From Gammaproteobacteria bacterium (GTDB taxonomy: Bacteria; Pseudomonadota; Gammaproteobacteria; Pseudomonadales; Azotimanducaceae): a DNA stretch of 64,000 bases. The position numbers and the translations under genes are program-made. Shown here one piece after another: positions 55,098 to 64,000 of this stretch. The stretch lies in the NCBI GenBank assembly GCA_028821515.1, contig JAPPGA010000068.1:21790-85789 (forward strand), given 5' to 3'. The notes under the pieces were generated by a model. That model saw nothing but the letters and a program-made list of their open reading frames with translations. It searched no databases and had not been told where the DNA came from. Within the stretch, counting starts at the first letter, position 1. Each line of letters opens with the position of its first letter.

Positions 55098-57832
55098 TGC
55101 TCGACGATCTCTCGAACCGCCGCAAATAGCCGCGACCTGATCTCTTCCGCGTCGGTCTGCAGCACAGCCGTGGCGCACCAGCGCTCGAGTAACGAATCGA
55201 TGTCCGCCGGGTCGCGGTCGCGCGCCGTCAGCCCCGATTGCAGGCGGCTGACCTGCACCTCCATCCGCAGGCCCTGGTCATCGGGGGGAGAACTGATTCC
55301 CGCCCCGATCTCGGCTTCGACGGCGAGTTTCCTCAACTCGGAGAGATCCATCGACGCCTCGGCCTCGAGGCGCGGCTTGAACAGTTTCGCCAGTTCACCG
55401 GCTTCCTCGAGCCATGTCTCTTTCGATCCAGCGTCCCGTTCGATGCCGGCAAGTCGCGCATCCAGTGAATCGATCCTGTCCACGCGCGCCAACTCCGCCC
55501 GGACGCGTTGTTGCGCCGCACGGAAGCCAATATCCCGTTGGTGGTCCGACAACAGGCGGTGCACGCGACGCTCGACTTCCCTTGGCAACCCCTCCAGGGC
55601 TTCGATCTTTCCCCGACAGGCATTCAGCAGGCGGCGCGCCTCGTCGGTCGATTCTGCTTCTGCAAGCGCGTGCACGAGATCCTCGGTCAGGGCATTCGCC
55701 TGGTCTACCGCCTGGGCCAGCCGCGACCGACGCTCCTCGCGACTGGAGTCGCGGGTCGCGAACACCTCGTCGCAGATGCCGCGAAACTCTTTCCATAGGC
55801 CCTGGTCGATACGGCGGCGTGTCGGGCCGACACGTTTCCACTCCGCCTGCAGGCGTTTCATCGCCTGGGTCTGCTCGTGAATCGGACCATCCGCTTCCGC
55901 TGCAGCCCGAGCCCGCTCAACGATTTCCGCCTTTTTCGCCTCGTTACGCTCCCACTCCTCGCGCAAATGACCCGTGATCCTGTCCGTTACAGCCTTGAAC
56001 CGGGAATCCATCCGTCGCCCCGGCGACCTGTCCACTGGCCGGTAAGTGCGCCATTCCTCGCGTGCCTGACGCAGAATCTGCTCCACGCCCCTGTAGTCCG
56101 CATGCTCCCAGTCGTTCTCTTCGACGAACGCCTCGAGCTGACTGCAAATCGTCCCGCGTTGCTCCAGATTGAACTTTCGTTCCTCGGCAAGTTGCGCGAA
56201 GTGCTGGCGGCATGGCGCGAAGGCGCGCTCTGCCGCCGCATCGAACCGCTCCATCAACGCCCGGTCCCTGGCCGACTGGATACGCCCCAGCGCCTTGACC
56301 CGGCCTCGCAGGGTCTTGATCCGTTCGAGCTGCGTCTTCGGGTCCAACGGGTGATCTGCCAGTTGCTCGATTTCTTCGCAGAGGGATTCCCGCTTGCCCC
56401 GCAGCGCGAACGATTGCCAATCCGCGAGCTCACGCAAGCGGCGCGAACTTGAAGCGAGCTTCGCGCTCGGCCTCTGCTGGGCTGACTTCGGAAGATGCCG
56501 GATGCAACGGTTTGCCTCGCCCTGCAGGCGCAGCCCTTCGTTGACCTCACCCGCTTCGACCGCGTTCTCCAGCGCCTCGATCAACCTGGCGATCTCCTCC
56601 TGCACCGAGGCGAACACGTCGCGGCAGTTCTGGTCCGTCTCCGCAAACGTCTCCTGCGCGGCGGCCAGCCGCTCGATCCACTCCGGAGGAGAAGATTCTC
56701 TCGGCCAGTCGATCTTGGCCCGAAGCGACTCGGCCGCCCGGGCATGCCGGCGCGCAATCGACTGCAAGCGCCATCGTGCTTCGTAGTCTCCTTCCGGCGG
56801 TGCCTCGAATTGCGAATGTGCATTCACGATCTCTTCTATTTCCGCCCTGTGCGAGACAGCCCTGTCCAGCGCGGCCAAGAGATCGACAACTCGTTCCCGG
56901 TGTCGCGCAAACGCCTCCGCCATTTCGCTCGATGGCGACGACTTCTCCGCGAGGGCTCCCCAGCGCGTCGCGATGTTCTGCCAACGCTCGTCCAGTTCGC
57001 CGATGGCATCGATGGTATTCGCCACCTCGGAGATGGCCCGTCGCAAGGCCTCCACCTCGGTCAGAAGGCCATTGAACGAGTCGCCGTCGGCCGGTACCGG
57101 CGATTCCGGTAGCTGAAATCGCCCCTGGATGCCCGAACGGGGTTCGACCGTCTCGCCCAAGGGTTCGAGTTGGCCTTCTTTTTCCTCAAGGCCCGCCTTG
57201 AGCGCGTCCCACTCGACCTGCAACGCTTGCCGTTTCACATCGAACTGGGGGTCTCCCGCCACCAGCCGATTCGCCGAGTCGATCAGTTCTTCAGCCCGCG
57301 CCACCAACTCGTCCCGCTCGTGCCGGAGTTGCTTCAGTGCATTGAGCCGGTCGCGCACCGCGCGGTGTACGGTCTTGTCGCCACTGCGCAACGCATGTTC
57401 CAACGCAGTCAGGCGGCCTTCGCCAGCCACCTCGCCGACCATGGCAAGGCGGGTTTGCACATCCTGCAGGCCGGCGATGGCAGTTCCCAACTGCACATCG
57501 TCGATCATGGCGAGGAGTTCAGGCGAAGGAGCCCGAACAAAACGGGCAATCACAACCAGCGGGTGGGCGGCGAACGCGTGATCGTCGCCGAGTTCCGCCA
57601 AGCGGCCCGCAGCCGCGTCCGCTACTTCACTGTCGTCAAGCAGTGAGCCAAGCGTGGCCACGGATTGCAGGCGCGCGATCGCGACAATGCGCACACCGGC
57701 ATCCGCATCGGCCCTGGCCGCTTCTTCAAGTGACGAATGTTCCGAATCGTCGAGCGCGAGCAGCGCCTCGCGTCTGCGCGCCGGATTGGCGTCCGTCGTT
57801 TGCGGCTTGCGTTTGAAAAGTCTCGACAGCAT
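55094..57832 (-). CDS. DUF349-domain protein
   Basis: This 912-residue, highly charged, almost entirely helical protein has the DUF349 pattern, seen as repeated modules ending 'W...gp..r....lw..F'. The clearest are REEWRTYRPVDRSPGRRMDS, with RFKAVTDRI after it, and AEWKRVGPTRRRIDQGLWKEFR. The N-terminal 200 residues look like a HEAT-like region (RIVAIARLQSVATLGSLLDD). Such proteins are cytoplasmic; their function in most bacteria is unknown. It converges on the histidine kinase gene. Confidence 0.87.
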   Translation of the reverse strand: MLSRLFKRKPQTTDANPARRREALLALDDSEHSSLEEAARADADAGVRIVAIARLQSVATLGSLLDDSEVADAAAGRLAELGDDHAFAAHPLVVIARFVRAPSPELLAMIDDVQLGTAIAGLQDVQTRLAMVGEVAGEGRLTALEHALRSGDKTVHRAVRDRLNALKQLRHERDELVARAEELIDSANRLVAGDPQFDVKRQALQVEWDALKAGLEEKEGQLEPLGETVEPRSGIQGRFQLPESPVPADGDSFNGLLTEVEALRRAISEVANTIDAIGELDERWQNIATRWGALAEKSSPSSEMAEAFARHRERVVDLLAALDRAVSHRAEIEEIVNAHSQFEAPPEGDYEARWRLQSIARRHARAAESLRAKIDWPRESSPPEWIERLAAAQETFAETDQNCRDVFASVQEEIARLIEALENAVEAGEVNEGLRLQGEANRCIRHLPKSAQQRPSAKLASSSRRLRELADWQSFALRGKRESLCEEIEQLADHPLDPKTQLERIKTLRGRVKALGRIQSARDRALMERFDAAAERAFAPCRQHFAQLAEERKFNLEQRGTICSQLEAFVEENDWEHADYRGVEQILRQAREEWRTYRPVDRSPGRRMDSRFKAVTDRITGHLREEWERNEAKKAEIVERARAAAEADGPIHEQTQAMKRLQAEWKRVGPTRRRIDQGLWKEFRGICDEVFATRDSSREERRSRLAQAVDQANALTEDLVHALAEAESTDEARRLLNACRGKIEALEGLPREVERRVHRLLSDHQRDIGFRAAQQRVRAELARVDRIDSLDARLAGIERDAGSKETWLEEAGELAKLFKPRLEAEASMDLSELRKLAVEAEIGAGISSPPDDQGLRMEVQVSRLQSGLTARDRDPADIDSLLERWCATAVLQTDAEEIRSRLFAAVREIVEH

Positions 57833-57951
57833 GGCTGAACGTCATCCTGAATCCTTCGAGCATGTTCAGCTATCGCCGACAATCCCCGCGCCAAGTGGCT
57901 CGGCGATCGGCCTCAAGCTCCAGCCTGTTACGCTCCGAGCGGCACCATTCG

Positions 57952-58042
57952 CTAGCGCCATGTTTCACCCCCGCCCAGGCCCACCTAATGTCCTGCGCTT
58001 TGACCGGCACTAACCGTGCCGTTCTACAGCGCAGGCCCCTAG
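57952..58042 (-). repeat. REP-like element, copy 4 (short form)
   Basis: Read on the minus strand it starts CTAGGGGCCTGCGCT. The outer stem CCTGCGCT/AGCGCAGG is perfect, with two bases changed on each side relative to copy 3 so that pairing is kept. The inner hairpin is AGAACGGCAC-GGTTA-GTGCCGGTCA. The second hairpin is deleted, joining GTGAAACA to TGGCGCTAG. CTAG is present at both ends. Its first TAG is the stop codon of the CDGSH gene. Confidence 0.9.
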
Positions 58043-58278
58043 ACGAATGTGTGCGTCCCATCGCAGTGTGGCTTGTTGTTGCTGTGCTTGCACCCACAGA
58101 AGAACACCTTGCCACTCGTCTCGGCATCGAAACGTATTGGCGTGAATTCGCTGCCTGCGTGCGATCCGTCGCAGAACGGCTGGTTGCCGCTCTTTCCGCA
58201 GGCGCACCAGAAGTACTTCATGCCGGCTTCGACGTCGACCGCGAACGGCCCCCTTTGCGCGATGTTCGGCTCGGCCAC
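58039..58278 (-). CDS. CDGSH iron-sulfur protein with two clusters
   Basis: This 79-residue protein has two CDGSH-type [2Fe-2S] motifs: YFWCACGKSGNQPFCDGSHAG and VFFCGCKHSNNKPHCDGTHTF, each with three Cys and one His (C-x-C ... C-x3-H). Proteins with paired motifs are small soluble electron-transfer or redox-sensing factors. The start is GTG at 58278 with GGGAG nine bases upstream. The last codon is followed by TAG from REP-like copy 4, so the protein ends HTFV exactly where the element begins. No partner gene is visible. Confidence 0.92.
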   Translation of the reverse strand: MAEPNIAQRGPFAVDVEAGMKYFWCACGKSGNQPFCDGSHAGSEFTPIRFDAETSGKVFFCGCKHSNNKPHCDGTHTFV

Positions 58279-58478
58279 GGTGTTCTACTCCCTGAATCTC
58301 ATTTGAAACATTCTAACCGCAGAGGTTCCCCGCAAGCACCGTACTCGACGCGGCTTTTTTCTCAAGCTGCGCCCAGGCGTCGATCCTGCACGGAACGCGC
58401 CTCGGAGCAGAGCGACCAAGGGGTGTGTGCCCCACTCCAGGGAGGCTTGCCTACCCAATAGTTGACGTTGGTCTGTTA

Positions 58479-59411
58479 ATGTCGCAGCCCAAAGCTGTTG
58501 CGGCACATTTTATGGCGAGATGGGACAGGAACCCGGCGAGTTCGATACCTGACTGGTTCTGGCAGGCAGTAGAGACCCCGAGCGAGGAGCGGTTCGTCGA
58601 GGTCGAAGACTGCGATGTGTGCTATCGCGTGTGGGGAGGTGCCGAGGCCGCCGGCAAGCCAGGCATGCTGCTGATCCACGGCATGAACGCCCACAGCCGC
58701 TGGTGGGACTTCATCGCGCCCCAGTTCCTCACCGACTACCGGGTCGCCGCAATGGACCTGACCGGGATGGGCGACTCGGACTATCGCTACGTGTACGAGG
58801 CGGACACCTATGCCAGGGAGATCGTCGCGGTATGCGATGCGGCGGGATTCGACAGCGACGTGGTGGTCGTCGGACACAGTTTCGGCGGGGTCATGGCAGT
58901 CAAGGCGGCCAACCTCCATCCCGACCGGTTCGGCAGGCTGGTGCTCGTTGACTCGGGCATCCGCCATCCTGACGAACCCCCTTCCAACCAGCCGCTGATG
59001 GGCGGCGGCCGACCGAAGGCGTACCCCGACCGGGAGACCGCCGAGAACCGCTTTCGCCTGTACCCGCCGCAGCCCTGCGAGAACCAGTACATCATGGAGT
59101 ACATCGCCAGGCATTCGCTGCTGCGGGTAGACGGCGGCTGGGCCTGGAAGTTTGATGAGGAGTTGCCCCTGACCACCAAGGGCACCGATCGAACACCGGA
59201 GGACTACACAGGCATACCGATACCGGTCGGCATTGTGTACGGCGCCGAGAGCAAGTCCTTCACGGCCGGCACGCTCGAATACACGCTGAAACTGATCGGG
59301 CGCGACGTGCCGGTCGTCGCCGTGGAGGACGCCCAGCATCACGTCTTTCTCGATCAGCCCCTGGCGTTCATCGATGCATTGATGCAGGTACTGGATCGCC
59401 TCCCGTCATGA
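58479..59411 (+). CDS. Alpha/beta-fold hydrolase
   Basis: ATG at 58479 ([18 protein letters not shown]) gives 310 residues; ATG at 58512 is also possible, and the track start is unlikely. Oxyanion hole region [16 protein letters not shown], nucleophile elbow [17 protein letters not shown] with serine, and a probable catalytic His in [12 protein letters not shown] complete the triad set. The protein is cytoplasmic. Its stop overlaps the CNT transporter start (ATGA). Hydrolysis of an imported ester or nucleoside conjugate is possible but unsupported. Confidence 0.88.
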   Translation: MSQPKAVAAHFMARWDRNPASSIPDWFWQAVETPSEERFVEVEDCDVCYRVWGGAEAAGKPGMLLIHGMNAHSRWWDFIAPQFLTDYRVAAMDLTGMGDSDYRYVYEADTYAREIVAVCDAAGFDSDVVVVGHSFGGVMAVKAANLHPDRFGRLVLVDSGIRHPDEPPSNQPLMGGGRPKAYPDRETAENRFRLYPPQPCENQYIMEYIARHSLLRVDGGWAWKFDEELPLTTKGTDRTPEDYTGIPIPVGIVYGAESKSFTAGTLEYTLKLIGRDVPVVAVEDAQHHVFLDQPLAFIDALMQVLDRLPS

Positions 59412-60610
59412 CGGGCCTTATCGGCATTTGCCTGCTGCCCGTTATCGCCTGGCTCCTGTCCACCAACCGCAGTGCGATCAATTGGAGAACGGTGGGGGGC
59501 GCGTTCGGTTTGCAGGTCGCGGTAGGCGCCGCCGCGCTGTACCTCCCACCCGGGCGAGCCGTCCTCGAGTGGGTCGCCGCCGCCGCGAGCCGGATACTCG
59601 ACTACAGCCTCGCTGGAATAGAGTTCGTATTCGGCAGCCTCGCCTCCGACTCGTTCGGATTCATCTTCGCCTTCCGCGTGCTGCCCGTCATCGTCTTCTT
59701 CTCCGCCCTGATCGCGGTGCTCTACTACCTGCGCGTAATGACCTGGATCGTGCGGATTTTCGGGGGGCTGCTGCAGCGCGCGCTCCGCGCCAGTCGGCCG
59801 GAATCGATGTCCGCAGCGGCCAATGTCGTTGTCGGCCTGGTGGTCGCCCCGCTGGTTGTGCGGCCGTTCATCCCAACGATGACCCGATCCGAGCTGTTCG
59901 CCGTCATGGTCGGCGGCCTCGCCACGGTCGCGGGCTCGGTCATGGCGGGGTACGCGGCTGCCGGCATCGAGTTCAAGTACCTCATCGCGGCCTCCTTCAT
60001 GGCTGCGCCCGGCGGGCTCATGATGGCCAAACTCATGGTCCCAGAAACGGAGGAACCCAGAAACGACATCGCGGACATCGACGAAGGCCGCCCCGTGAAC
60101 ATCTTCGACGCGGCCGCCAACGGCGCAATGCTGGGTCTGCGAATCGCGGCCGCGGTGGGGGCCATGCTGATCGCGATCATCGGACTGATCGCCCTGCTGA
60201 ACGGCATCATCAGCTGGGCGGGCGGATTCTTCGGCGCACCCTTCCTGACCTTCCAGCAACTCATCGGCTGGCTGTTCATGCCGGTCGCATGGATCATCGG
60301 CATTCCCTGGGCGGAGGCAGCCCAGGCCGGCAGTTTCATCGGCCAGAAGATCGTCCTGAACGAGTTCGTCGCCTACCTCGACTTCGCCCCGCACATCTCC
60401 GACCTATCCGGCGGCACCGTCGTCATCGTCACCTTCGCGTTGTGCGGATTCGCAAACTTCGGCTCGGTCGCCATATTGCTCGGCGGCTTGAGCGCCATCG
60501 CGCCGAACCGCCGGGAGGACATCGCCCGGTTCGGCATGCGCGCCCTCGTTGCGGGCACGCTCGCGAACCTCATGAGTGCCTCGCTGGCCGGTGTCTTCGT
60601 GTGGTTATAG
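59408..60610 (+). CDS. CNT-family nucleoside transporter (NupC-like)
   Basis: This 400-residue inner-membrane protein with about 9-10 helices is a concentrative nucleoside transporter. Family features are [71 protein letters not shown] and [17 protein letters not shown]. These carry the nucleoside and Na+/H+ contacts. It would import nucleosides driven by ion flow. It sits between the hydrolase gene (4-base overlap) and a TonB receptor, suggesting the receptor supplies its substrate across the outer membrane. Confidence 0.9.
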   Translation: MTGLIGICLLPVIAWLLSTNRSAINWRTVGGAFGLQVAVGAAALYLPPGRAVLEWVAAAASRILDYSLAGIEFVFGSLASDSFGFIFAFRVLPVIVFFSALIAVLYYLRVMTWIVRIFGGLLQRALRASRPESMSAAANVVVGLVVAPLVVRPFIPTMTRSELFAVMVGGLATVAGSVMAGYAAAGIEFKYLIAASFMAAPGGLMMAKLMVPETEEPRNDIADIDEGRPVNIFDAAANGAMLGLRIAAAVGAMLIAIIGLIALLNGIISWAGGFFGAPFLTFQQLIGWLFMPVAWIIGIPWAEAAQAGSFIGQKIVLNEFVAYLDFAPHISDLSGGTVVIVTFALCGFANFGSVAILLGGLSAIAPNRREDIARFGMRALVAGTLANLMSASLAGVFVWL

Positions 60611-60658
60611 GTGTCCGGTTGCCTGCGAACCGATGGAGGTGATCCCCCGGGCTGCGGG

Positions 60659-63583
60659 ATGACATCCACCATGCGCCTTCGCAAACTGCTCGCGGCAGGA
60701 CCGTGCGGCGCCGGGAGCTCCTGCCTGCGCTGGCCCGCAGTCGCCTGGTCCGTCGCTGCGGTTCTGGCACTCGCGCCAAGTGGGGTGCTGGCGCAAGAGA
60801 CCACGACGGACGATCGGCAAGTGATCGAGGAGATCGTGGTGGTGGGATCGCTGATCACGCGCCGCGTGGTGTACGAGGGCAGCGCGCCGGTACAGACGCT
60901 GGATGCCGGGTTGTTCGAGTCGAGCGGCGCGGCGCAGCCAGCGGACATTCTCAAGAGCCTGACCGCAAACACAGGATCCTACATCGCCACCCAGCAGAAC
61001 AGCCTGCAGGGCAGTTCGCAGTTCAACCTGCGGGGACTGGGCCTGTCTTCGACGCTGACCCTGATCAACGGTCGGCGGGCCGGCCTGGCCCCGGTGGCCA
61101 ACGACGTCGGACATGGCTTCTTCGACATCAACACGTTGCCATTGGCGATGATCGAACGGGTCGAAATCCTTCGGGACGGCGCTTCGGCCACCTATGGCTC
61201 GCAGGCGGTGGCGGGGGTGGCGAACATCGTGACGCGCAAGGGCTTCGAAGGCCTGGAGTTCTTCGGCGGCTATCGAAGCGCCACCAACACGGCCTACGAC
61301 GCCGGTTTCGCGTCCGGGTTCGGTCTGCCCCAGGGCCACGTCAACCTGTATGGCGCCTGGCACGCGCAGGATGAGAATTTCCGGACCGATTTCGACTGGA
61401 TGATCCCGCGCGCCGTGGACCCTGACGGCGACGGCGACATCGTCGACGGCTCCTTCGACTCCGGGCGGGGTTCGCCAGGCAGCTTCCGCCGCGTGATGAC
61501 CGCACCGGACGGCCGTTACTTCCCCTTCCAGGTCGACGGCGTCAACGCGCCCCACTCTCCGGACCCGGATTGCCGGGCGGGAGGCGGCTACCCCAGCGAT
61601 TCGCTGTGCCGACTGGACTTCACCGACCAGCGCACGATGATCGCCGCCGAGCAAAGGGCCCAGTTCTTCACCGAAGCCGAGTTCCAGTTGAGCGAACGGC
61701 TGACCGTTCTTTCGGAGGTCGGCCACTCCTTCAACAGGATCGGTGACCGGGTAGGCAACATGCTGCTGGTCAACGGCAACGTGGAAGGCACCAACGAGAT
61801 CTTCGTGCCCGCCAGCCACCCCTTCAATTTCTGGACCGATCCGGACGGGGACGGCACCCTGACCCATGTCGCGCCCGCTGACTGGATTCCCGGCGTGCAC
61901 GAGGCGGTGCCACTCGGATACCTGGGCCGTCCCCTGGGCGCCGAAGCCAGCGGCCACAATTCAGGCCACGAAAAGCGACGTTTCAACAACCTGCGCGCGC
62001 TGCTCGGCGCCGAAGCCGCGCTCCCGGGGGATTGGACGGGAACATTCCACGTCGTGCATTCGCGCTCCCGCCTGCGGGTCAACGCGGATCGGCACTGGGA
62101 GGCGAAAGAGTTTGCCCGCGTGGTCGCCCAGGGACTGTGGAACCCGTTCGGCACCCGCCTGACCGCGCCCGATCTTGTCACCCCCAAGACCGTGGCCGAC
62201 GACGGGCTCGCACCGAGTCTGATCGGCAAGCGGGCGGCCAATGACGCCGAAATCTTGCGCCAGTTCGAGCGCATCCGCGAAGAAAGCGCAAAGAGCACCA
62301 TGGAGGTGGCGGAGTTCGTGGCATCGGGCGATCTGATGGAGTGGCGCGGCCAGCCGGTGTCGGTGGCGGCCGGCGCGCAGTATCGCCACCTGCATTATTC
62401 GCGGCAGCCGGACCCGCTCGACGCCATCGCCGCCGGCCCCCGGGATGTTCAGGAGTTTTCGGTGGCGGCGGATCAGCACGTCTGGGCGGCATTCGCAGAA
62501 GGCCTGACCTATTTCGGCCACCGCACCGAACTGCAGGTCGCCCTGCGCCACGAGAGCTACGACCGGGCAGGCAACACCACCGATCCGAAAATCTCCGCCC
62601 TCTTTGCCGCCACCGACTGGCTTTCCCTGCGCACTTCCTGGGGCACCTCCTTCCAGGCGCCCAGCGTGTTCCAGGCGGCCGGCAATACCGCCTCCCGCAC
62701 CTTGACCGATCCGTTCCGTTTCGATGCGCGGGGCGTGGGGCGATGCACCGTGGATCCCTCGGGCGCGATTCTTGAGCGCGGCGACAACTTCGCCTCCCCA
62801 ACGGTGCTTCGCGGCGCCCTGCTGCAACCGCAAACCGCCGACATGGCCAACTTCGGCGTGCTCTTCCGGCCACTGGACAACACCGCACTCAGCGTCGACT
62901 ACTGGGCGATCGACTACCGCAACGTCATCGCCCAGGGGCGCAGCTTCCAGGCCATACTGGAAGACGATTGCCGGGACGACGGGATGCCGAACGACCCGCG
63001 GGTGATGCGCGACCCCTCCGGCCAGATCGTCAGGGTGACCACGGATTACGAGAACATCGCCGTGGTCCAGGCACAGGGAATGGACCTGAACGCCTACTGG
63101 GACGTGGAAACGCCGGGAGGCCGTCTTCGCATCGGCGCCGACGCCACGCTGCTCACCCGCTACGACGTGGGCAACGCTGGCGGAGACCTATCAGACCAGT
63201 TGGGCACCCGCAACGACACGAACGGATTCGGTCCCACGCCCGAGCTGCGGTTCAACCTCAGCCTCGCCGGGAGTTGGGGGGCGCATGACGCCCGGCTCAC
63301 GCTGCGCTACATCGACTCCTACAAGAACGACGAAGTCGCGACGCTGCCGGAAATCGCTTCCTGGACAACGCTGGACCTGAACTACGGCTATTCCTTTGCC
63401 GGGCCAGCGAATGGGGAAGCGACGATTTCCCTAGGCGCCATCAACCTGACGGCCGAGGACCCTCCGCCGCTGCCGAGCGGGCGCACCGGCGCCCAACGCT
63501 ACAACCTGCGCCCGGGCTACGACGGCTTCGTGCATGACATCAGGGGCCGGGTGATGTATGCGCGTGTGAGCTGGCGGAAGTAG
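60659..63583 (+). CDS. TonB-dependent outer-membrane receptor
   Basis: ATG at 60659 (MTSTMRLRKLLAAG) is preferred over GTG at 60611; about 974 residues. A signal peptide ends near SGVLAQETTT. The TonB box-like EEIVVVGSLITRR is followed by the plug domain (FNLRGLGLSSTLTLINGRRAG, AMIERVEILRDGASATYGSQAVAGVANIV). The large 22-strand barrel ends YARVSWRK. It follows the CNT transporter and may bring nucleosides or nucleotides through the outer membrane. The last residue is not aromatic, which is slightly unusual. Confidence 0.93.
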   Translation: MTSTMRLRKLLAAGPCGAGSSCLRWPAVAWSVAAVLALAPSGVLAQETTTDDRQVIEEIVVVGSLITRRVVYEGSAPVQTLDAGLFESSGAAQPADILKSLTANTGSYIATQQNSLQGSSQFNLRGLGLSSTLTLINGRRAGLAPVANDVGHGFFDINTLPLAMIERVEILRDGASATYGSQAVAGVANIVTRKGFEGLEFFGGYRSATNTAYDAGFASGFGLPQGHVNLYGAWHAQDENFRTDFDWMIPRAVDPDGDGDIVDGSFDSGRGSPGSFRRVMTAPDGRYFPFQVDGVNAPHSPDPDCRAGGGYPSDSLCRLDFTDQRTMIAAEQRAQFFTEAEFQLSERLTVLSEVGHSFNRIGDRVGNMLLVNGNVEGTNEIFVPASHPFNFWTDPDGDGTLTHVAPADWIPGVHEAVPLGYLGRPLGAEASGHNSGHEKRRFNNLRALLGAEAALPGDWTGTFHVVHSRSRLRVNADRHWEAKEFARVVAQGLWNPFGTRLTAPDLVTPKTVADDGLAPSLIGKRAANDAEILRQFERIREESAKSTMEVAEFVASGDLMEWRGQPVSVAAGAQYRHLHYSRQPDPLDAIAAGPRDVQEFSVAADQHVWAAFAEGLTYFGHRTELQVALRHESYDRAGNTTDPKISALFAATDWLSLRTSWGTSFQAPSVFQAAGNTASRTLTDPFRFDARGVGRCTVDPSGAILERGDNFASPTVLRGALLQPQTADMANFGVLFRPLDNTALSVDYWAIDYRNVIAQGRSFQAILEDDCRDDGMPNDPRVMRDPSGQIVRVTTDYENIAVVQAQGMDLNAYWDVETPGGRLRIGADATLLTRYDVGNAGGDLSDQLGTRNDTNGFGPTPELRFNLSLAGSWGAHDARLTLRYIDSYKNDEVATLPEIASWTTLDLNYGYSFAGPANGEATISLGAINLTAEDPPPLPSGRTGAQRYNLRPGYDGFVHDIRGRVMYARVSWRK

Positions 63584-63637
63584 TTCCCGACGACGCCGAA
63601 TGTCCCGGGGCCAGCAACAGTCAGTCGGTTTCTCCGC

Positions 63638-64000
63638 TCAGCCCCAGCTTAGCGTCCCGCCCGTCTGGTACTCCGTGACGCGGGTTTCGAAGAAGTTCTT
63701 CTCCTTCTTGAGGTCCATAACTTCGGACATCCACGGGAACGGGTTCTTGACGCCCGGGAAGTGCTCGTCGAGACCGATCTGGACGAGCCGGCGGTTGGCG
63801 ATGAATCGCAGGTAGTCGGCCATCATGTTGGCGTTCATGCCGAGCACGCCGCGCGGCATGGTGTCGCGGGCGTAGCGGATCTCGAGTTCCGTGCCTTCGA
63901 GGATCATCTGCTTGGCCAGTTCCTGCATGCCCTCGTCCCACAGGTGCGGGTTCTCGAGCTTGATCTGGTTGATCACGTCGATGCCGAAGTTCACGTGCAT
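63638..64000 (-). CDS. nrdB: Ribonucleotide reductase small subunit, C-terminal part (partial)
   Basis: The frame is open to the end of the window, so the gene begins beyond 64000. The 120 visible residues (QIKLENPHLWDEGMQELAKQ, GMNANMMADYLRFIANRRLVQIG, FPGVKNPFPWMSEVMDLKKEKNFFETRVTEYQTG) are the C-terminus of class Ia NrdB. KKEKNFFETRVTEYQ is the typical end, and the tail binds NrdA. The di-iron and tyrosyl-radical residues lie in the missing part. The enzyme makes deoxyribonucleotides. Confidence 0.93.
   Translation of the reverse strand: MHVNFGIDVINQIKLENPHLWDEGMQELAKQMILEGTELEIRYARDTMPRGVLGMNANMMADYLRFIANRRLVQIGLDEHFPGVKNPFPWMSEVMDLKKEKNFFETRVTEYQTGGTLSWG

Noticed and set aside
60605-61957. 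Minus-strand 450-aa ORF opposite the TonB receptor
   Set aside because: Antisense shadow; the plus-strand frame carries a clear plug domain and signal peptide.

Overview
The window is a high-GC stretch of a bacterial chromosome that most resembles a gammaproteobacterium. The evidence is gene order typical of that class: trxA-rho, hemC-hemD-hemX-hemY, argH-lptM-lysA-dapF-xerC-HAD hydrolase, comM, and a TorF porin-glnK-amtB operon. It is dense, with about 55 protein genes, one tRNA, few clear terminators and many start/stop overlaps. The species cannot be named from the sequence. The mix of sulfotransferase, DUF1214, flavin monooxygenase, SCP2, carboxylesterase, CoA-transferase and TonB/CNT genes suggests a marine or host-associated heterotroph, but that is inference.

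Layout. 1-7.5 kb: the end of an ABC-F ATPase; an ECF sigma/anti-sigma/PDZ unit opposite a Cys-rich secreted protein of unknown function; then SCP2-sulfotransferase-DUF1214 and a convergent flavin monooxygenase. 7.8-16 kb: hemB, thioredoxin, rho, a solute-binding-protein relic, hemC-D-X-Y, and a small PIN-domain toxin-antitoxin pair flanked by the argH 5' end and a diverged copy of it. 16-23 kb: argH, lptM, lysA, lipoprotein, peptidase E-like, dapF, xerC, HAD hydrolase. 23-32.6 kb: sugar porter, comM, two small proteins, carboxylesterase, peptide-binding protein, cupin, thrC. 32.7-36.6 kb: amtB-glnK-TorF porin with a sigma-54 promoter and two NtrC-like sites, next to an intact but catalytically degenerate IS4-like transposase relative. 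36.7-43 kb: cytochrome c5, amidohydrolase, APC permease, CaiB-type CoA-transferase, tRNA-Phe, a truncated antitoxin, RluA-type pseudouridine synthase and a degenerate M28-like protein. 43-48 kb: katG opposite oxyR, methyltransferase, DoxX, glycerate-kinase-like protein. 48-58.3 kb: M16 protease, DUF6624, glycine-zipper protein, two-component system, DUF349 protein, CDGSH protein. 58.4-64 kb: alpha/beta hydrolase-CNT transporter-TonB receptor, then the 3' end of nrdB.

The most unusual feature is an interspersed REP-like element of about 90-140 bp. There are four good copies and one doubtful one. Each is bounded by CTAG or a near match and carries a nested hairpin whose outer stem changes by paired substitutions between copies. 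In three of the four good copies the first bases of the element (CTAGGGGC) contain the TAG stop codon of the co-directional gene upstream (hemY, a 55-aa coiled-coil gene, and the CDGSH gene). Other candidates for follow-up are the domesticated-looking transposase, the argH-fragment-flanked toxin-antitoxin module, and the Cys-rich protein opposite the ECF sigma unit.
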